The position numbers and the translations under genes are program-made. From assembly GCA_020635535.1 (NCBI GenBank), contig JACJZP010000012.1, positions 23,004-87,003 of the forward strand: a DNA stretch of 64,000 bases. The letters are read 5' to 3'. The DNA comes from Flavobacteriales bacterium. GTDB lineage: Bacteria > Bacteroidota > Bacteroidia > UBA10329. This document shows, in pieces, positions 41,894-51,408 of the stretch (positions are counted from its first letter, which is position 1; each line of letters opens with the position of its first letter). The notes below the pieces were generated by a model that was not told the origin of the DNA, ran no database searches, and was given only the letters and a program-made list of their open reading frames with translations.

Positions 41894-43531
41894 ATGCCAT
41901 CACCGTTGTACGACACTGCTTACCAAAGTATGGAAAGGCAGGATTTCTCTGATTCCTTTCTGGAATCTGCCAACATTTCATTGAATTACGACTCCACCAA
42001 TCTTCAGCGAATTCCGAAGGAAGGAGCCTGCATAGTTGTGGTCAATAGCCTTTTTGGAACCGTTGATCCGTTGCTGTTGCTGAAAACCATTTCGGCAGTA
42101 CGTTCAGATGTGGTTGTGCTCACCTCGTTTGACTTTTCATCTTCTTCTGAGTTGGATCAGCACATATCATTCATTGATATTGAAAGCACTGAGCCAATGC
42201 TGATCAGCAGGTTTCAAAACCTGTTGGACCAAGGTCTGCTCGTAGTTGTTTTCCCGGCCAGAAAGGGAGCTATCAGTAGGATCACATCCAACATGGCATT
42301 GGACAAACGGTGGCATCCCAAATTGATGCGGGTCATCTACTCCTTGAACACTTCGGTTATTCCAGTGTATCTGAGTACGGCTTCCATTGTGCATCTGATG
42401 CATTCAAAGACATTCTCATTCGATAGAATGACGGCCATTTTTCACGACCTGAATGACAGAGAGAAAGAGGTGAAGGTGAGAATCGGTAAACCGATTGATA
42501 CGAAAGCTAAAACATCGTTTGCCAATGCAGAGGTTTTCAGCCGATACCTGAGGGCCAAACTATATGCTTTGGGAAGCCCGCTCGATGTCAGTTCGTTCTT
42601 CTCATTGAAAAAGTTCAGACCGAAAACAGAGGTGGCCGATCCATCTGCGCTATCGTTGGACAGCCATCTTGTGGAACAGGAATTTGAGCGGCTTTCGCCA
42701 GAATGTAAGGTGCTATCGCAAGGAGAGTTCACCATTTATCTGGCACCTACAACCGCCATTCCTATTGCCATCAAGGAGATCGGTCGTTTGCGGGAGGTCA
42801 CTTTCCGCGCGGTTGGTGAAGGCACTGGAAAGGCTTACGATCTGGACGAATACGATGTCTACTATCATCAACTGGTGCTATGGGACCATATCAACAAACG
42901 GATTGCAGGCGGCTATCGCATCGGATTCGGGGAGCAGATCATGAAAACGCACGGTAAAAGGGGTTTTTATATCAATTCTCTCTTCAAGTTGCGCAAGCGG
43001 TTCAAGGAGGTTTTGGAGCAGTCGTTGGAGCTTGGCCGCTCGTACGTAGTACCAGAATATCAAAAGGCCAGACTCCCATTGTTTCTGCTTTGGAAGGGCA
43101 TTCTGTCTGTGATTTTGAAACATCGCGAGTACCGTTATCTGATAGGTCCTGTAAGCATCAGCAATGATTACTCTACCATATCGCGTGCATTGATCGTTGC
43201 GTTCATCAACAAGTTCTATTGGAATGCAGAAATGGCTGAGTTTGTCAAGCCGCGCAAAGCATTCAGACCCAAACAGAAGGATGTGGATATTGATGCACTG
43301 CTGGAAAACACCACCCCGGAAATGAAAGATCTGGACAAGTTGATCGAAGACATTGAACCGGAACAGTTCAAGGTGCCGGTACTCATAAAAAAGTACCTGA
43401 AGCAGGAAGCAAGGATAATCGGATTCAATGTAGACCCCAAGTTCAGTAATGCGTTGGATGGTCTGATGGTTCTTGATATGAAGGATGTGCCGCAGGAAAC
43501 ACTGGAAAATCTTAATCGAGACTTGAACTGA
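41894..43531 (+). CDS. OlsF-like aminolipid acyltransferase (degenerate LPLAT plus GNAT domain)
   Basis: 545 residues. The N-terminal half resembles LPLAT/PlsC-type O-acyltransferases. Its first motif reads VVVNSLFGTVDPL, with Ser52 where this subfamily has the His of NHPFGxxD, and the PEG motif is replaced by FPARKGAISR, so catalysis is doubtful there. From about residue 270 the sequence fits the GNAT/OlsB N-acyltransferase fold: YLAPTTAIPIAIKEIGRLREVTFRAVGEGTG, YDLDEYDVYYHQLVLWDHINKRIAGGYRIGFG, SLELGRSYVVPEYQ, LIGPVSISNDY. Such proteins make lyso-ornithine or glycine lipids, membrane aminolipids common in Bacteroidota. The intact plsC-like gene starts one base after its stop and probably supplies the second acylation. 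Confidence 0.82.
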   Translation: MPSPLYDTAYQSMERQDFSDSFLESANISLNYDSTNLQRIPKEGACIVVVNSLFGTVDPLLLLKTISAVRSDVVVLTSFDFSSSSELDQHISFIDIESTEPMLISRFQNLLDQGLLVVVFPARKGAISRITSNMALDKRWHPKLMRVIYSLNTSVIPVYLSTASIVHLMHSKTFSFDRMTAIFHDLNDREKEVKVRIGKPIDTKAKTSFANAEVFSRYLRAKLYALGSPLDVSSFFSLKKFRPKTEVADPSALSLDSHLVEQEFERLSPECKVLSQGEFTIYLAPTTAIPIAIKEIGRLREVTFRAVGEGTGKAYDLDEYDVYYHQLVLWDHINKRIAGGYRIGFGEQIMKTHGKRGFYINSLFKLRKRFKEVLEQSLELGRSYVVPEYQKARLPLFLLWKGILSVILKHREYRYLIGPVSISNDYSTISRALIVAFINKFYWNAEMAEFVKPRKAFRPKQKDVDIDALLENTTPEMKDLDKLIEDIEPEQFKVPVLIKKYLKQEARIIGFNVDPKFSNALDGLMVLDMKDVPQETLENLNRDLN

Positions 43532-43532
43532 T

Positions 43533-44270
43533 TTGAATACCATTCGCGGGTTTTATCGTCTTTTCGGGTTTCTGACTTTCACGTGCATTGCCATCGCTAA
43601 GATTTTGATCTTGGGTGTTTTCAACGGAAAGGATGTGGAGCACGCTATACACATTAGAAGGCGGCTTGCCCAGCGACTTGTCCGTTTCTTGAATGTGAAA
43701 TGTGAGGTTTCGGGCACTATTCCCAACAAAGGAATACTTGGGGTTACCAACCATCGTTCCTATCTCGATTCCATCTGCATTTTCCAGCATCTGGATGCTT
43801 GTCCGGTGGTAAAAGCTGAGGTTGGCAAGTGGCCGATCATCGGTTTTGGGTTGCGGCATTCAGGAACCGTTTTCGTTGACCGCAAAAGCAAAGAGAGTAG
43901 GAGAAAAACGCGTCAGCAGATAGCTGATTTCGTGAGGAAAGGAATTTCAACCATTGTGTTTGTGGAGGGAACCACTTACATCGGGCCAGGTGCAGGCGAA
44001 TTCAGACCGGGAACTTTCATGACGGCTGTTGAAGGAGGTTTTGAAGTGGTGCCTATTGCCATTGAGTTCGAAAAGCAGGATGTGGCATGGGTTGGCCAAG
44101 ACACGTTCATTCCTCATTTCTTGGAGGTCTTTGGCAAGTACAAAGAGATCAATGTCAAAGTGGCGTTCGGTACTGCAAGAGTCGGAAAGGATTGGGAACA
44201 ACTGCGTGACGAGTGCCATGAATGGATTAACGCGGAGCTGATAAGAATGCGTACAGAATTTGATGGTTAG
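43533..44270 (+). CDS. plsC: 1-acylglycerol-3-phosphate O-acyltransferase-like (PlsC/OlsA type)
   Basis: 245 residues from a TTG at 43533, which fits the usual N-terminus (MNTIRGFYRLFGFLTF). Membrane-facing hydrophobic N-terminus, then the catalytic HX4D motif (TNHRSYLDS, His74-Asp79), GTVFVDRKSKESRRKT, and the substrate motif FVEGTTYIGPGAGEFRPGTF (about 143-162). It transfers an acyl chain to a lyso-lipid. Coupling to the preceding OlsF-like gene suggests the acceptor may be lyso-aminolipid rather than, or besides, lysophosphatidate. The symbol describes the family, not a proven substrate. Confidence 0.88.
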   Translation: MNTIRGFYRLFGFLTFTCIAIAKILILGVFNGKDVEHAIHIRRRLAQRLVRFLNVKCEVSGTIPNKGILGVTNHRSYLDSICIFQHLDACPVVKAEVGKWPIIGFGLRHSGTVFVDRKSKESRRKTRQQIADFVRKGISTIVFVEGTTYIGPGAGEFRPGTFMTAVEGGFEVVPIAIEFEKQDVAWVGQDTFIPHFLEVFGKYKEINVKVAFGTARVGKDWEQLRDECHEWINAELIRMRTEFDG

Positions 44271-44272
44271 AA

Positions 44273-44470
44273 CTACCCGAGGTTGCCAGATGGGGGTGCC
44301 ACTGATACTTGTTCCCCATCCAACTCCTTACATTTTGAGCATATCATCAAGTGTCCTAATGGGCCAGATGGCGCGTCTTCCACATAGTTTTTTGTAGGCC
44401 ACTTCGGGCACTTAGGGTTTGTGTGCCATTTCAGTCGGTCTGAACGTCTTCTGAAGTGCGACTTTTTCAT
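44273..44470 (-). CDS. small Cys-containing protein, unknown
   Basis: 65 residues beginning MKKSHFRRRSDRLKWHTNPK, then CPKWPTKNYVEDAPSGPLG and HLMICSKCKELDGE. The pattern of a His and a Cys in HTNPKCPKWP plus a CxxC in MICSKCKE could form a small metal site. The basic start and the compositional contrast with random frames make it look real; I recall similar short proteins in other bacteria but no function. It converges on plsC with two bases between stops, which also favours a real gene. No signal peptide. Confidence 0.5.
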   Translation of the reverse strand: MKKSHFRRRSDRLKWHTNPKCPKWPTKNYVEDAPSGPLGHLMICSKCKELDGEQVSVAPPSGNLG

Positions 44471-44808
44471 GCCATAAATCTCTGTTTGGCTTTTGATTCC
44501 GATCTGCGGAAAGCGCTAAATCTCCGTTAACAATTGAAGGTAACAATTCGACCGGACTACACACAAATGGTGAGGTTAAGTTCATGTTACGCTAAAGTTT
44601 TGGCCTTTTTGAGAAGATGGATTCGCGATCTCATCAACCAACCAAATGAAACACATCTTCGCTTTAGCACTCTTTGGCGACATGTTGATAAGGGGAGGTG
44701 CCAATTGAAGATAGAATATTTCGACCATCATCATGGTCAGATGCTACGCGCGGGCTACCTTGTGAACGATGAACGAAGGCCGTTCACACCATTTCAACTT
44801 TCGCATTG
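44471..44808. other. 338-base gap with only doubtful frames
   Basis: A plus-strand frame from a TTG at 44534 to 44809 (91 codons) has no ATG near its start, no recognisable motif, and a poor amino-acid pattern for this genome. A very short ATG frame with a signal-like start (MKHIFALALFGDMLIRGG) is present inside it near 44648 but stops at once. No terminator, promoter or RNA fold stood out. Confidence 0.4.
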
Positions 44809-45573
44809 ATGAGAATACCCTTTTCGTTTTTCCCTTTTCTCCTTTTAGCGTTTTCCGCAACAGCGCAAATTCAAGTTGTAACGCATCGCGGAGCCAATCA
44901 CTTGGCACCTGAAAACACGAAGGCTTCAGCCGAAGCGGCCATCAAACTTGGCGCGCATTACGTGGAAATTGACGTTCGCACCAGCCGAGATGGCGTTCTC
45001 TACATTATGCACGACCCAACCGTGGACCGTACTACGGATGGTTCTGGAATTTTCGGCTCGATGACCAGCGAAGAGATTGACAAACTAGATGCAGGTAGTT
45101 GGTACGGGAAGGAGTTCAAGGGAGAACGCGTTCCGAACCTGAGAGAATATCTGCACTGGATAAAGGGTAAGGCCAAGGTTTATTTCGATGTGAAGGATGC
45201 CAACCCGCAACAGCTCATCAACTTGGTGAAGGAGGTTGGAATGGAAAACGATTGTTTCTTCTGGTCGGGTAAGAAAAAGTGGATGAAGCAGTTCCGCAAA
45301 CTCTCAACGGACCTACCATTAAAAGTGAATGCTGGTTCCGTTGCTGATGTTGAGAAGGCGGTGGTGGAATTCAACCCGCAGATCATTGAATGCGGCATTG
45401 GCAGCGTAACAGACGAGTTCATTGCAACTTGCCAAAAACATGGCCTTATGATCATGCTTTACGGTAGCAAAGAAGATGAGGATTACTTCAAAAAGGTTCT
45501 TTCTACCAAAGGCGTTGATATGATCAACATAGACAGGCCAGAGATCTACTTCGAGGTTTTGAAGAAGAACTGA
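44809..45573 (+). CDS. secreted glycerophosphodiester phosphodiesterase
   Basis: 254 residues from the ATG at 44809, which begins the signal peptide MRIPFSFFPFLLLAFSATAQ. GDPD motifs follow: VVTHRGANHLAPENTKASAEAAIKLGAHYVEIDVRTSRDGVLYIMHDPTVDRTTDGSG, which holds the catalytic HRG, the Glu-Asn of APENT, the EID metal pair and the HD of MHDP; later YFDVKDAN. It cleaves glycerophosphodiesters to glycerol-3-phosphate and an alcohol, probably in the periplasm, recycling phospholipid headgroups. The quinone-reductase-like gene begins five bases after its stop. Its position after the lipid acyltransferase genes fits lipid turnover, although the gap before it suggests a separate transcript. Confidence 0.92.
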   Translation: MRIPFSFFPFLLLAFSATAQIQVVTHRGANHLAPENTKASAEAAIKLGAHYVEIDVRTSRDGVLYIMHDPTVDRTTDGSGIFGSMTSEEIDKLDAGSWYGKEFKGERVPNLREYLHWIKGKAKVYFDVKDANPQQLINLVKEVGMENDCFFWSGKKKWMKQFRKLSTDLPLKVNAGSVADVEKAVVEFNPQIIECGIGSVTDEFIATCQKHGLMIMLYGSKEDEDYFKKVLSTKGVDMINIDRPEIYFEVLKKN

Positions 45574-45578
45574 ACGCC

Positions 45579-46151
45579 ATGAAAATCTACCTGCTGCTCG
45601 GACATCCAGACAGTGATTCGCTCAACGGGGCAATTGCAGACGCGTACTTCAAGCGTGCTGTAGAATTAGGGCACGATGTACGCTATCAGAAAATCGGAGA
45701 GATGGATTTCGACCCGATTCTCCACAAAGGATTCAAGGTAATACAGCCGCTGGAACCAGACCTGATTCAAGCACAGGAGAACCTGCTTTGGTGCGAAAAG
45801 TGGGTCATTGTTTATCCCATGTGGTGGGGAGCCATGCCCGCGTTGCTCAAAGGGTTTTTCGACCGAGCATTATTGCCGGGCTTCGCGTTCAAATACCATA
45901 AGACAGACCCCATGTGGGATAAGCTGTTGAAAGGTCGTACAGGAGAGATCATTCGTACATCTGATGCGCCAGACCTCTGGATACGTTTTGTTTACGGCAG
46001 TGGTGATCTCGGGGCAATCAAGAATGCCACCATGGAATTCTGCGGCATTAAACCGGTTAAGGTCCATCGAATCTCACGGGTTAAGGATTTAAGTGCCGAA
46101 GAGCGCGAGAAAAAGCTCCAGAAAGTAATCGGCTCCATTCGGCCAGCCTGA
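45579..46151 (+). CDS. NAD(P)H dehydrogenase (quinone)-like flavodoxin-fold protein
   Basis: 190 residues, the normal length for MdaB/KefF/NQO-type flavoproteins. It has the FMN/FAD-binding opening KIYLLLGHPDSDSLNGAIADAYFKRAVE and the family core WCEKWVIVYPMWWGAMPALLKGFFDRALLPGFAF, followed by LLKGRTGEIIRTSDAP. It reduces quinones or similar acceptors with two electrons, protecting against redox cycling. It is cytoplasmic and follows the glycerophosphodiesterase gene after five bases, so the two are co-transcribed. Confidence 0.92.
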   Translation: MKIYLLLGHPDSDSLNGAIADAYFKRAVELGHDVRYQKIGEMDFDPILHKGFKVIQPLEPDLIQAQENLLWCEKWVIVYPMWWGAMPALLKGFFDRALLPGFAFKYHKTDPMWDKLLKGRTGEIIRTSDAPDLWIRFVYGSGDLGAIKNATMEFCGIKPVKVHRISRVKDLSAEEREKKLQKVIGSIRPA

Positions 46152-46349
46152 CATTTTTCGGTCATTTTCGGGAGATCGAAAAACGAAACATCAGTAATTA
46201 CATAAACTGATGACGCAAGGATTTCTTCTTAAGACAATCCCAATTTGTAATTCATTCAATACTGAAAACTCGGAAATTTTGATAGCTTCGGGCGCGCGGT
46301 TTCCGAGGTGAATGCCGTGCGAATCGAATATCAACCCGATTGATTCTGT

Positions 46350-49300
46350 ATGTGGAGAGCATTTAGAGTTACGCTGATTTTCTTAGCGTTTTGTATGGTT
46401 TCGTTTGCTCAGCAGGGCGGATCAAACTGGAGCCAGCAGCTTGCACCGCCCAAGAGTTTCGTGGAGAACCGCTCTCAGTTTGACGGACTGAATCAACGTC
46501 CGGAGAAAGTTCTTTACGCAGTGGACCATGGCACTACAAAGGTGTTTTTTACGGAAAAGGGAGTCTCCTACCGGTTCACTACGCAGAAAAGGAAATACGA
46601 AGAAGACCTTGAACGCGAGTTTGAAGAGTGGGATGAGGATGAAGAGCACGAGGAGTGGGAGAAAGAGAAGCATGAAGAATGGGAAGGTCTGAGCCACGCT
46701 GAGCGCGAAAAACTCGAGCATGAAATGGTGGTAACCACTGATCTGGTTCATATGGACTGGGTTGATGCCAACCCGAATCTTAAGGTTGTTGCCGAAGGAA
46801 AGACAGAGGACTATTACAACTACGGTGTTGGAGACCATTCCATAGATGGTGTCCCGGCTTTCAAGCGTCTCAGATATCTGAATGTATATGAGGGAATTGA
46901 CGTTCTGTTCGAATTTCATCCAGAAGAAGGCATCAAATATTCTTTCATTGTCCGTTCAGGGGCAGATCCATCAAAGATTGCCATGCGCTACAGCAGTTCT
47001 GATGGAATCAGGGTCGATGGTTCAGGAAACCTACACCTTCCAACGTTATTTGGTGATATTCTCGAACACAAACCTGTATCATTCCTTGAGAACGAGATTG
47101 ATGCAAAGGTTGGATCATCTTTTGTGCTGGATGGAAATGTTGTTCGTTTCAGCATAGGAGATTATGATACCACCAGAACACTGGTGATTGACCCTTGGGT
47201 ACAGACTCCCACCTTGGCCGATTCCAATGGTGTTTGGGAGTGCGATGTGGATCAAGCAGGCAATGTTTACATTATTGGTGGCGAAATGCCGCTGAAGCTT
47301 TTGAAGTATAGCCCAGCAGGCGCGTTGCAATGGACCTACACCACACCGTACGATACTGCTGGTGGTTGGCTTGGTGCCTTGGCAACTGATTTCAACGGAA
47401 ACAGCTTTGTTTCCAATGGCTCGTCTGCAGCTTTGCTAAAAGTGAACACAGGTGGTTCCCAGTTGTGGAATGTGAATGGAGGAGGATTGAGCGATGAGTA
47501 TTGGACAATCTCATTCAACTGCGATCAGACCAAGCTTGTCATCGGTGGAACCTATGCTTCTGGTCTTGTGGATCTGACAGCTGCCATATTCAATGTGAAC
47601 CCGAACAATGGCTCCATTACCAATACCCAGGTGGTTGCAACTGGAAATGCGTTTGGGTTCCCACCAACTGTGCAGGAAGTTCGATCACTTTCACCAAGTA
47701 AGAATTCGCGGTACTATTTCATAACCCATGATACACTTGGTGCCATTGACCAAAGCTTCTCCCCTTGCTTCAATGGCGATCCTATCTTCAAGACCGACCA
47801 CGGTTATGCACTCGGCTACAAGATGGAGAATTACCGTCCGAACAATGGAAATGCAGGAATAGAGGCCATCAGAGCGAACGACAGTTTTGTGTACACGCAG
47901 AATGGAACAACGGTTCATAAGAGGTCATTAACCAGTGGGGCAATATTGGCGAGTGCTCCCATACCTGGTGGTCAGTCAAGTTCCAGCTTGGGTTTGAATG
48001 TCATTGAGAACTGCGGTATTGATCTTGACGATTGCGGAAACGTCTATGTTGGTTCCACCAATGGAGTTTACAAGTTTGATGCAAACCTTAACCTCATCAC
48101 ATCTGCATCCACCAATTTTAAGGTGTACGATGTAAAGGTGAATTATAATGGCGAGGTGATTGCGGCAGGGGCCACGGGAACGAACTCTACCGTGAACCGA
48201 ACTGGTTATGTTCAATCTTTGTCATTGAGTGCCTGTGCCCCTCAGGAATTGATCTGTTGTGATCCGAATATCTGCCCAGCAGGTCCATTCTGTGAAACCG
48301 ATCCTCCTGTTACGCTTACTGCTGGTGACCCTGGAGGAGTTTGGACAGGCAATGGAATCACTAACGCATCAACTGGAGTCTTCGACCCATCGGTTGCCGG
48401 TCCGGGCATACACACCATTGTTTACACGCTTCCATGTGGGGCAGACTCAATAGAGATAACAGTCAGCCCATGTACACCGTTGGAGGTCTGTTTAGAAAAC
48501 AATGGAGATCTGACCGTACTCAATGGAACAGCACCCTATACATGGGATTATTGGGCAACAGGAGTTTCTACTCCAATAACAAATCAGGCGGAATGCGAAG
48601 CATGTGGCTTTACATGGATTCCCTTTGTTAATACGTGCTCAGGAGGAACCACCTGTAGTTCATCTGCAGGCTGGCTGAACTTCGGAACTGGAACAACGGC
48701 CACACCTCCAAGCTATCCTGTTCGAGTGGTAGATGTGGTAGGCGACTCACTGGTCATCAACGATCCCAATACCTTAACTCCGTGCACAGAATGCGACATT
48801 CCTACGGTGAGTTTCACCACTCAAGACCCAGCTTGCGAAGGAGGATCTGATGGTTCAATTGATCTGACGGTGAACGGAACATCCACCTATGACTTCTCAT
48901 GGGACAGCGGACAAACCACCGAAGACGTTAGCGGACTGGCCGCAGGAGATTATACAGTGACCATCACAGATCAGAACGATATGACCTGCGATACGACATT
49001 CACCATTACACTGTTGGATGGTAGTGCTCCATCAATTACGACCATCGTAATAACAGATGCTTCATGTGGTAATAGCGATGGACAGATTGACATAACGGCC
49101 ACATCTGCTACACAGTACAGTATTGATGGAGGTACTAACTTCCAAGCTGGCACCAGTTTCGCGGCCTTGGCACCAGGTTCCTATGATGTGCTGGTTGAGG
49201 ATGCCAATGGCTGTCAGGCAGATTCAACCATTTCAGTGAACAACGCCAACGGACCGGTAATTGACAATTTGGTGTCAGCAGATCCGAACTGTGGTGCTAC

Positions 49301-51407
49301 AGATGGAACCATAGATATTACGGCAAGCGGAGGTTCGGCACCGTTGCAATACAGTATTGACAATGGCACAAACTTTCAGGCTTCCGGATCTTTCGGCACG
49401 CTAACATCAGGCACTTATGATATTGTGGTGGAAGATGCCACGGGTTGTCAAGCTTTCGATCAGGTCATATTGAGCAGTAGCGGAGGGCCCAATATTGACA
49501 ATGTAAGCACCACCGATGCAACGTGTGGTTCTTCCAACGGTCAGATCAACATTACTGCTTCTGGAGGAACACCTCCATTGCAGTACAGCATCGATAATGG
49601 AACCAATTTTCAGGCAGGAAGCAGCTTTACTGGGCTAAATGCTGGAACTTATGATGTGGTCGTTGATGACGGGCAGGGATGTCCGGCCACGCAACAGGTA
49701 ACTATCAACAGTTCTGGCGGTGCAACCATAGATAACGTGTCGGTTACTGATGCTACTTGTGGGCAGCCTGATGGTCAGCTCGACATTACGGCAAGTGGCG
49801 GAACGGCCCCACTTCAGTACAGTATCGATAATGGCACAAACTTCCAGGCGTCAGGCGTTTTTACAGGGTTGTTGGCCGGCAACTATGATATTGTGGTTGA
49901 AGATGCAAATGGTTGTCAGACCACTCAAACGGGGTCAGTTGCAAACAGTGGGGCGCCAGTCATCACGAGTATTACTGCCACAGACGTTCCATGTAAAGGA
50001 AGCTGCGTAGGTACTATTGAAGTCGTTGCAACTGGTGCCACTGATTTCAGCATTGACAACGGTGTGAGTTTCCAGTCCACGGGTTCATTCACAGGCGTGT
50101 GTGCTGGCACCTATGATGTGGTGGTTGATGACGGTGCTGGTTGTCAAGCTTTTGGGCAGGCCACTGTGCTTGAGCCTACTGTTCTGGCTGGAAATTCCTC
50201 GTCTACAGATGCCACGTGTTCTGGGTCGTGTGACGGAACCATAACGGTCAGTGCCAATGGAGGAACGCCATCCTATCAATACAGTATTGATGCGGGGGCT
50301 AATTTCCAGGCCGCTGGAAACTTCTCGAACGTATGTGATGGTGCGTATGTGGTGATTGTTGAAGACGCCAATGGTTGCCAGGATACGTTGGCGGTAACCG
50401 TGAATGTTCCGAATCCGATCACTTTCGATTTTACAGCCACAGATGTTTCCTGTTTTGGAGAGTGTGACGGAACCGCTTCGGTAATCGTGGCGGGCGGAAC
50501 GGCCCCTTACAGCTACAGTTGGTCAGGGCTGCTTTTGGAAACTTCTGCTTCGGTCAGCAATGTCTGTGCAGGAAATTACGCACTCACAGTTACGGATGAT
50601 AGTGGTTGCAGTGTCGATACAAACTTTGTGGTGGTTGAACCGCCATTGGTTATCATCAGTGGAATTACGGTGGAAGATGAAGGTTGTGCTGGCGATTGCG
50701 ATGGAACCATTCTGATACAGTCTGCAATGGCTGATTCGTTCAGTATTGATAGTGGTATTCATTGGGTGGAAACGGACTTCTTTGAAAATCTCTGTGCTGG
50801 CAATTATCCGATCTTGGTTCAGGATGCGAACGGATGTTTTGGGTCGTCATCGGCAATCGTGGTGCCCGGTCTTCCTGTGGTGGCAGATTTCATAGCAAGA
50901 CCCAACCTGGTACGCGAGTTTGAATCGGAGATTCAGTTCGATAATAATTCTACTGGGGCTATTAGCTACACATGGTTTTTTGGTGATGGAAGTACGTCTT
51001 ACCAAGAGAATCCGACCTATGATTACGATAATGAACCGGGAACTTATCTTGTTTGTCTGGTTGCGGATAACGGAGAAGGTTGTGTGGATACCACGTGTAA
51101 TTATGTTGACGTTACACCGCTGTTTACCATTTACATACCCAATGCATTCACCCCAAGCTCAAGCAATGATATAAACGATGTGTTCAAACCTGTTTTCAGC
51201 GGTGAACAGCCCGAGACCTATCATTTCGAGATTTTTGACCGGTGGGGAGAACGCATATTCCAAACCGATAACCCGACCGTTGGTTGGGATGGAACCTATA
51301 AGGATGAACCCGTCCAACGTGGAGTTTACGTTTGGATGATTAAGCTGGAGCGGGACGAAGGAGGTAAGAACCGAGAATTCGTGGGCCACGTTTCCGTGGT
51401 AGAATAG
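46350..51407 (+). CDS. giant SprB-repeat surface protein with type-B T9SS domain
   Basis: 1685 residues. Signal peptide MWRAFRVTLIFLAFCMVSFAQ; an N-terminal DUF7948-type domain (FVENRSQFD, VLYAVDHGTTKVFFTEKGVSYRF, YNYGVGDHSIDGVPAFKRLRYLNVYEGIDVLFEFHPEEGIKYSF) interrupted at about 80-128 by a very acidic Glu/Lys/Trp-rich stretch. A propeller-like region (290-620) follows, then Cys-containing domains. At about 830-1480 come some eight SprB repeats (DATCGSSNGQINITASGGTP, LQYSIDNGTNFQA, GTYDVVVDD). A PKD unit (YTWFFGDGSTSYQENPTYDY) and a type-B sorting domain (IPNAFTPSSSNDINDVFKP, FEIFDRWGERIFQT) end it. SprB is the gliding adhesin; a similar surface role is likely. No PorP/SprF gene adjoins. Confidence 0.9.
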   Translation: MWRAFRVTLIFLAFCMVSFAQQGGSNWSQQLAPPKSFVENRSQFDGLNQRPEKVLYAVDHGTTKVFFTEKGVSYRFTTQKRKYEEDLEREFEEWDEDEEHEEWEKEKHEEWEGLSHAEREKLEHEMVVTTDLVHMDWVDANPNLKVVAEGKTEDYYNYGVGDHSIDGVPAFKRLRYLNVYEGIDVLFEFHPEEGIKYSFIVRSGADPSKIAMRYSSSDGIRVDGSGNLHLPTLFGDILEHKPVSFLENEIDAKVGSSFVLDGNVVRFSIGDYDTTRTLVIDPWVQTPTLADSNGVWECDVDQAGNVYIIGGEMPLKLLKYSPAGALQWTYTTPYDTAGGWLGALATDFNGNSFVSNGSSAALLKVNTGGSQLWNVNGGGLSDEYWTISFNCDQTKLVIGGTYASGLVDLTAAIFNVNPNNGSITNTQVVATGNAFGFPPTVQEVRSLSPSKNSRYYFITHDTLGAIDQSFSPCFNGDPIFKTDHGYALGYKMENYRPNNGNAGIEAIRANDSFVYTQNGTTVHKRSLTSGAILASAPIPGGQSSSSLGLNVIENCGIDLDDCGNVYVGSTNGVYKFDANLNLITSASTNFKVYDVKVNYNGEVIAAGATGTNSTVNRTGYVQSLSLSACAPQELICCDPNICPAGPFCETDPPVTLTAGDPGGVWTGNGITNASTGVFDPSVAGPGIHTIVYTLPCGADSIEITVSPCTPLEVCLENNGDLTVLNGTAPYTWDYWATGVSTPITNQAECEACGFTWIPFVNTCSGGTTCSSSAGWLNFGTGTTATPPSYPVRVVDVVGDSLVINDPNTLTPCTECDIPTVSFTTQDPACEGGSDGSIDLTVNGTSTYDFSWDSGQTTEDVSGLAAGDYTVTITDQNDMTCDTTFTITLLDGSAPSITTIVITDASCGNSDGQIDITATSATQYSIDGGTNFQAGTSFAALAPGSYDVLVEDANGCQADSTISVNNANGPVIDNLVSADPNCGATDGTIDITASGGSAPLQYSIDNGTNFQASGSFGTLTSGTYDIVVEDATGCQAFDQVILSSSGGPNIDNVSTTDATCGSSNGQINITASGGTPPLQYSIDNGTNFQAGSSFTGLNAGTYDVVVDDGQGCPATQQVTINSSGGATIDNVSVTDATCGQPDGQLDITASGGTAPLQYSIDNGTNFQASGVFTGLLAGNYDIVVEDANGCQTTQTGSVANSGAPVITSITATDVPCKGSCVGTIEVVATGATDFSIDNGVSFQSTGSFTGVCAGTYDVVVDDGAGCQAFGQATVLEPTVLAGNSSSTDATCSGSCDGTITVSANGGTPSYQYSIDAGANFQAAGNFSNVCDGAYVVIVEDANGCQDTLAVTVNVPNPITFDFTATDVSCFGECDGTASVIVAGGTAPYSYSWSGLLLETSASVSNVCAGNYALTVTDDSGCSVDTNFVVVEPPLVIISGITVEDEGCAGDCDGTILIQSAMADSFSIDSGIHWVETDFFENLCAGNYPILVQDANGCFGSSSAIVVPGLPVVADFIARPNLVREFESEIQFDNNSTGAISYTWFFGDGSTSYQENPTYDYDNEPGTYLVCLVADNGEGCVDTTCNYVDVTPLFTIYIPNAFTPSSSNDINDVFKPVFSGEQPETYHFEIFDRWGERIFQTDNPTVGWDGTYKDEPVQRGVYVWMIKLERDEGGKNREFVGHVSVVE

Positions 51408-51408
51408 T

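Noticed and set aside
44534..44809. 91-codon plus-strand frame before the glycerophosphodiesterase gene
   Set aside because: TTG start without support, no motif, unusual composition, and its end runs into the start of the next gene.
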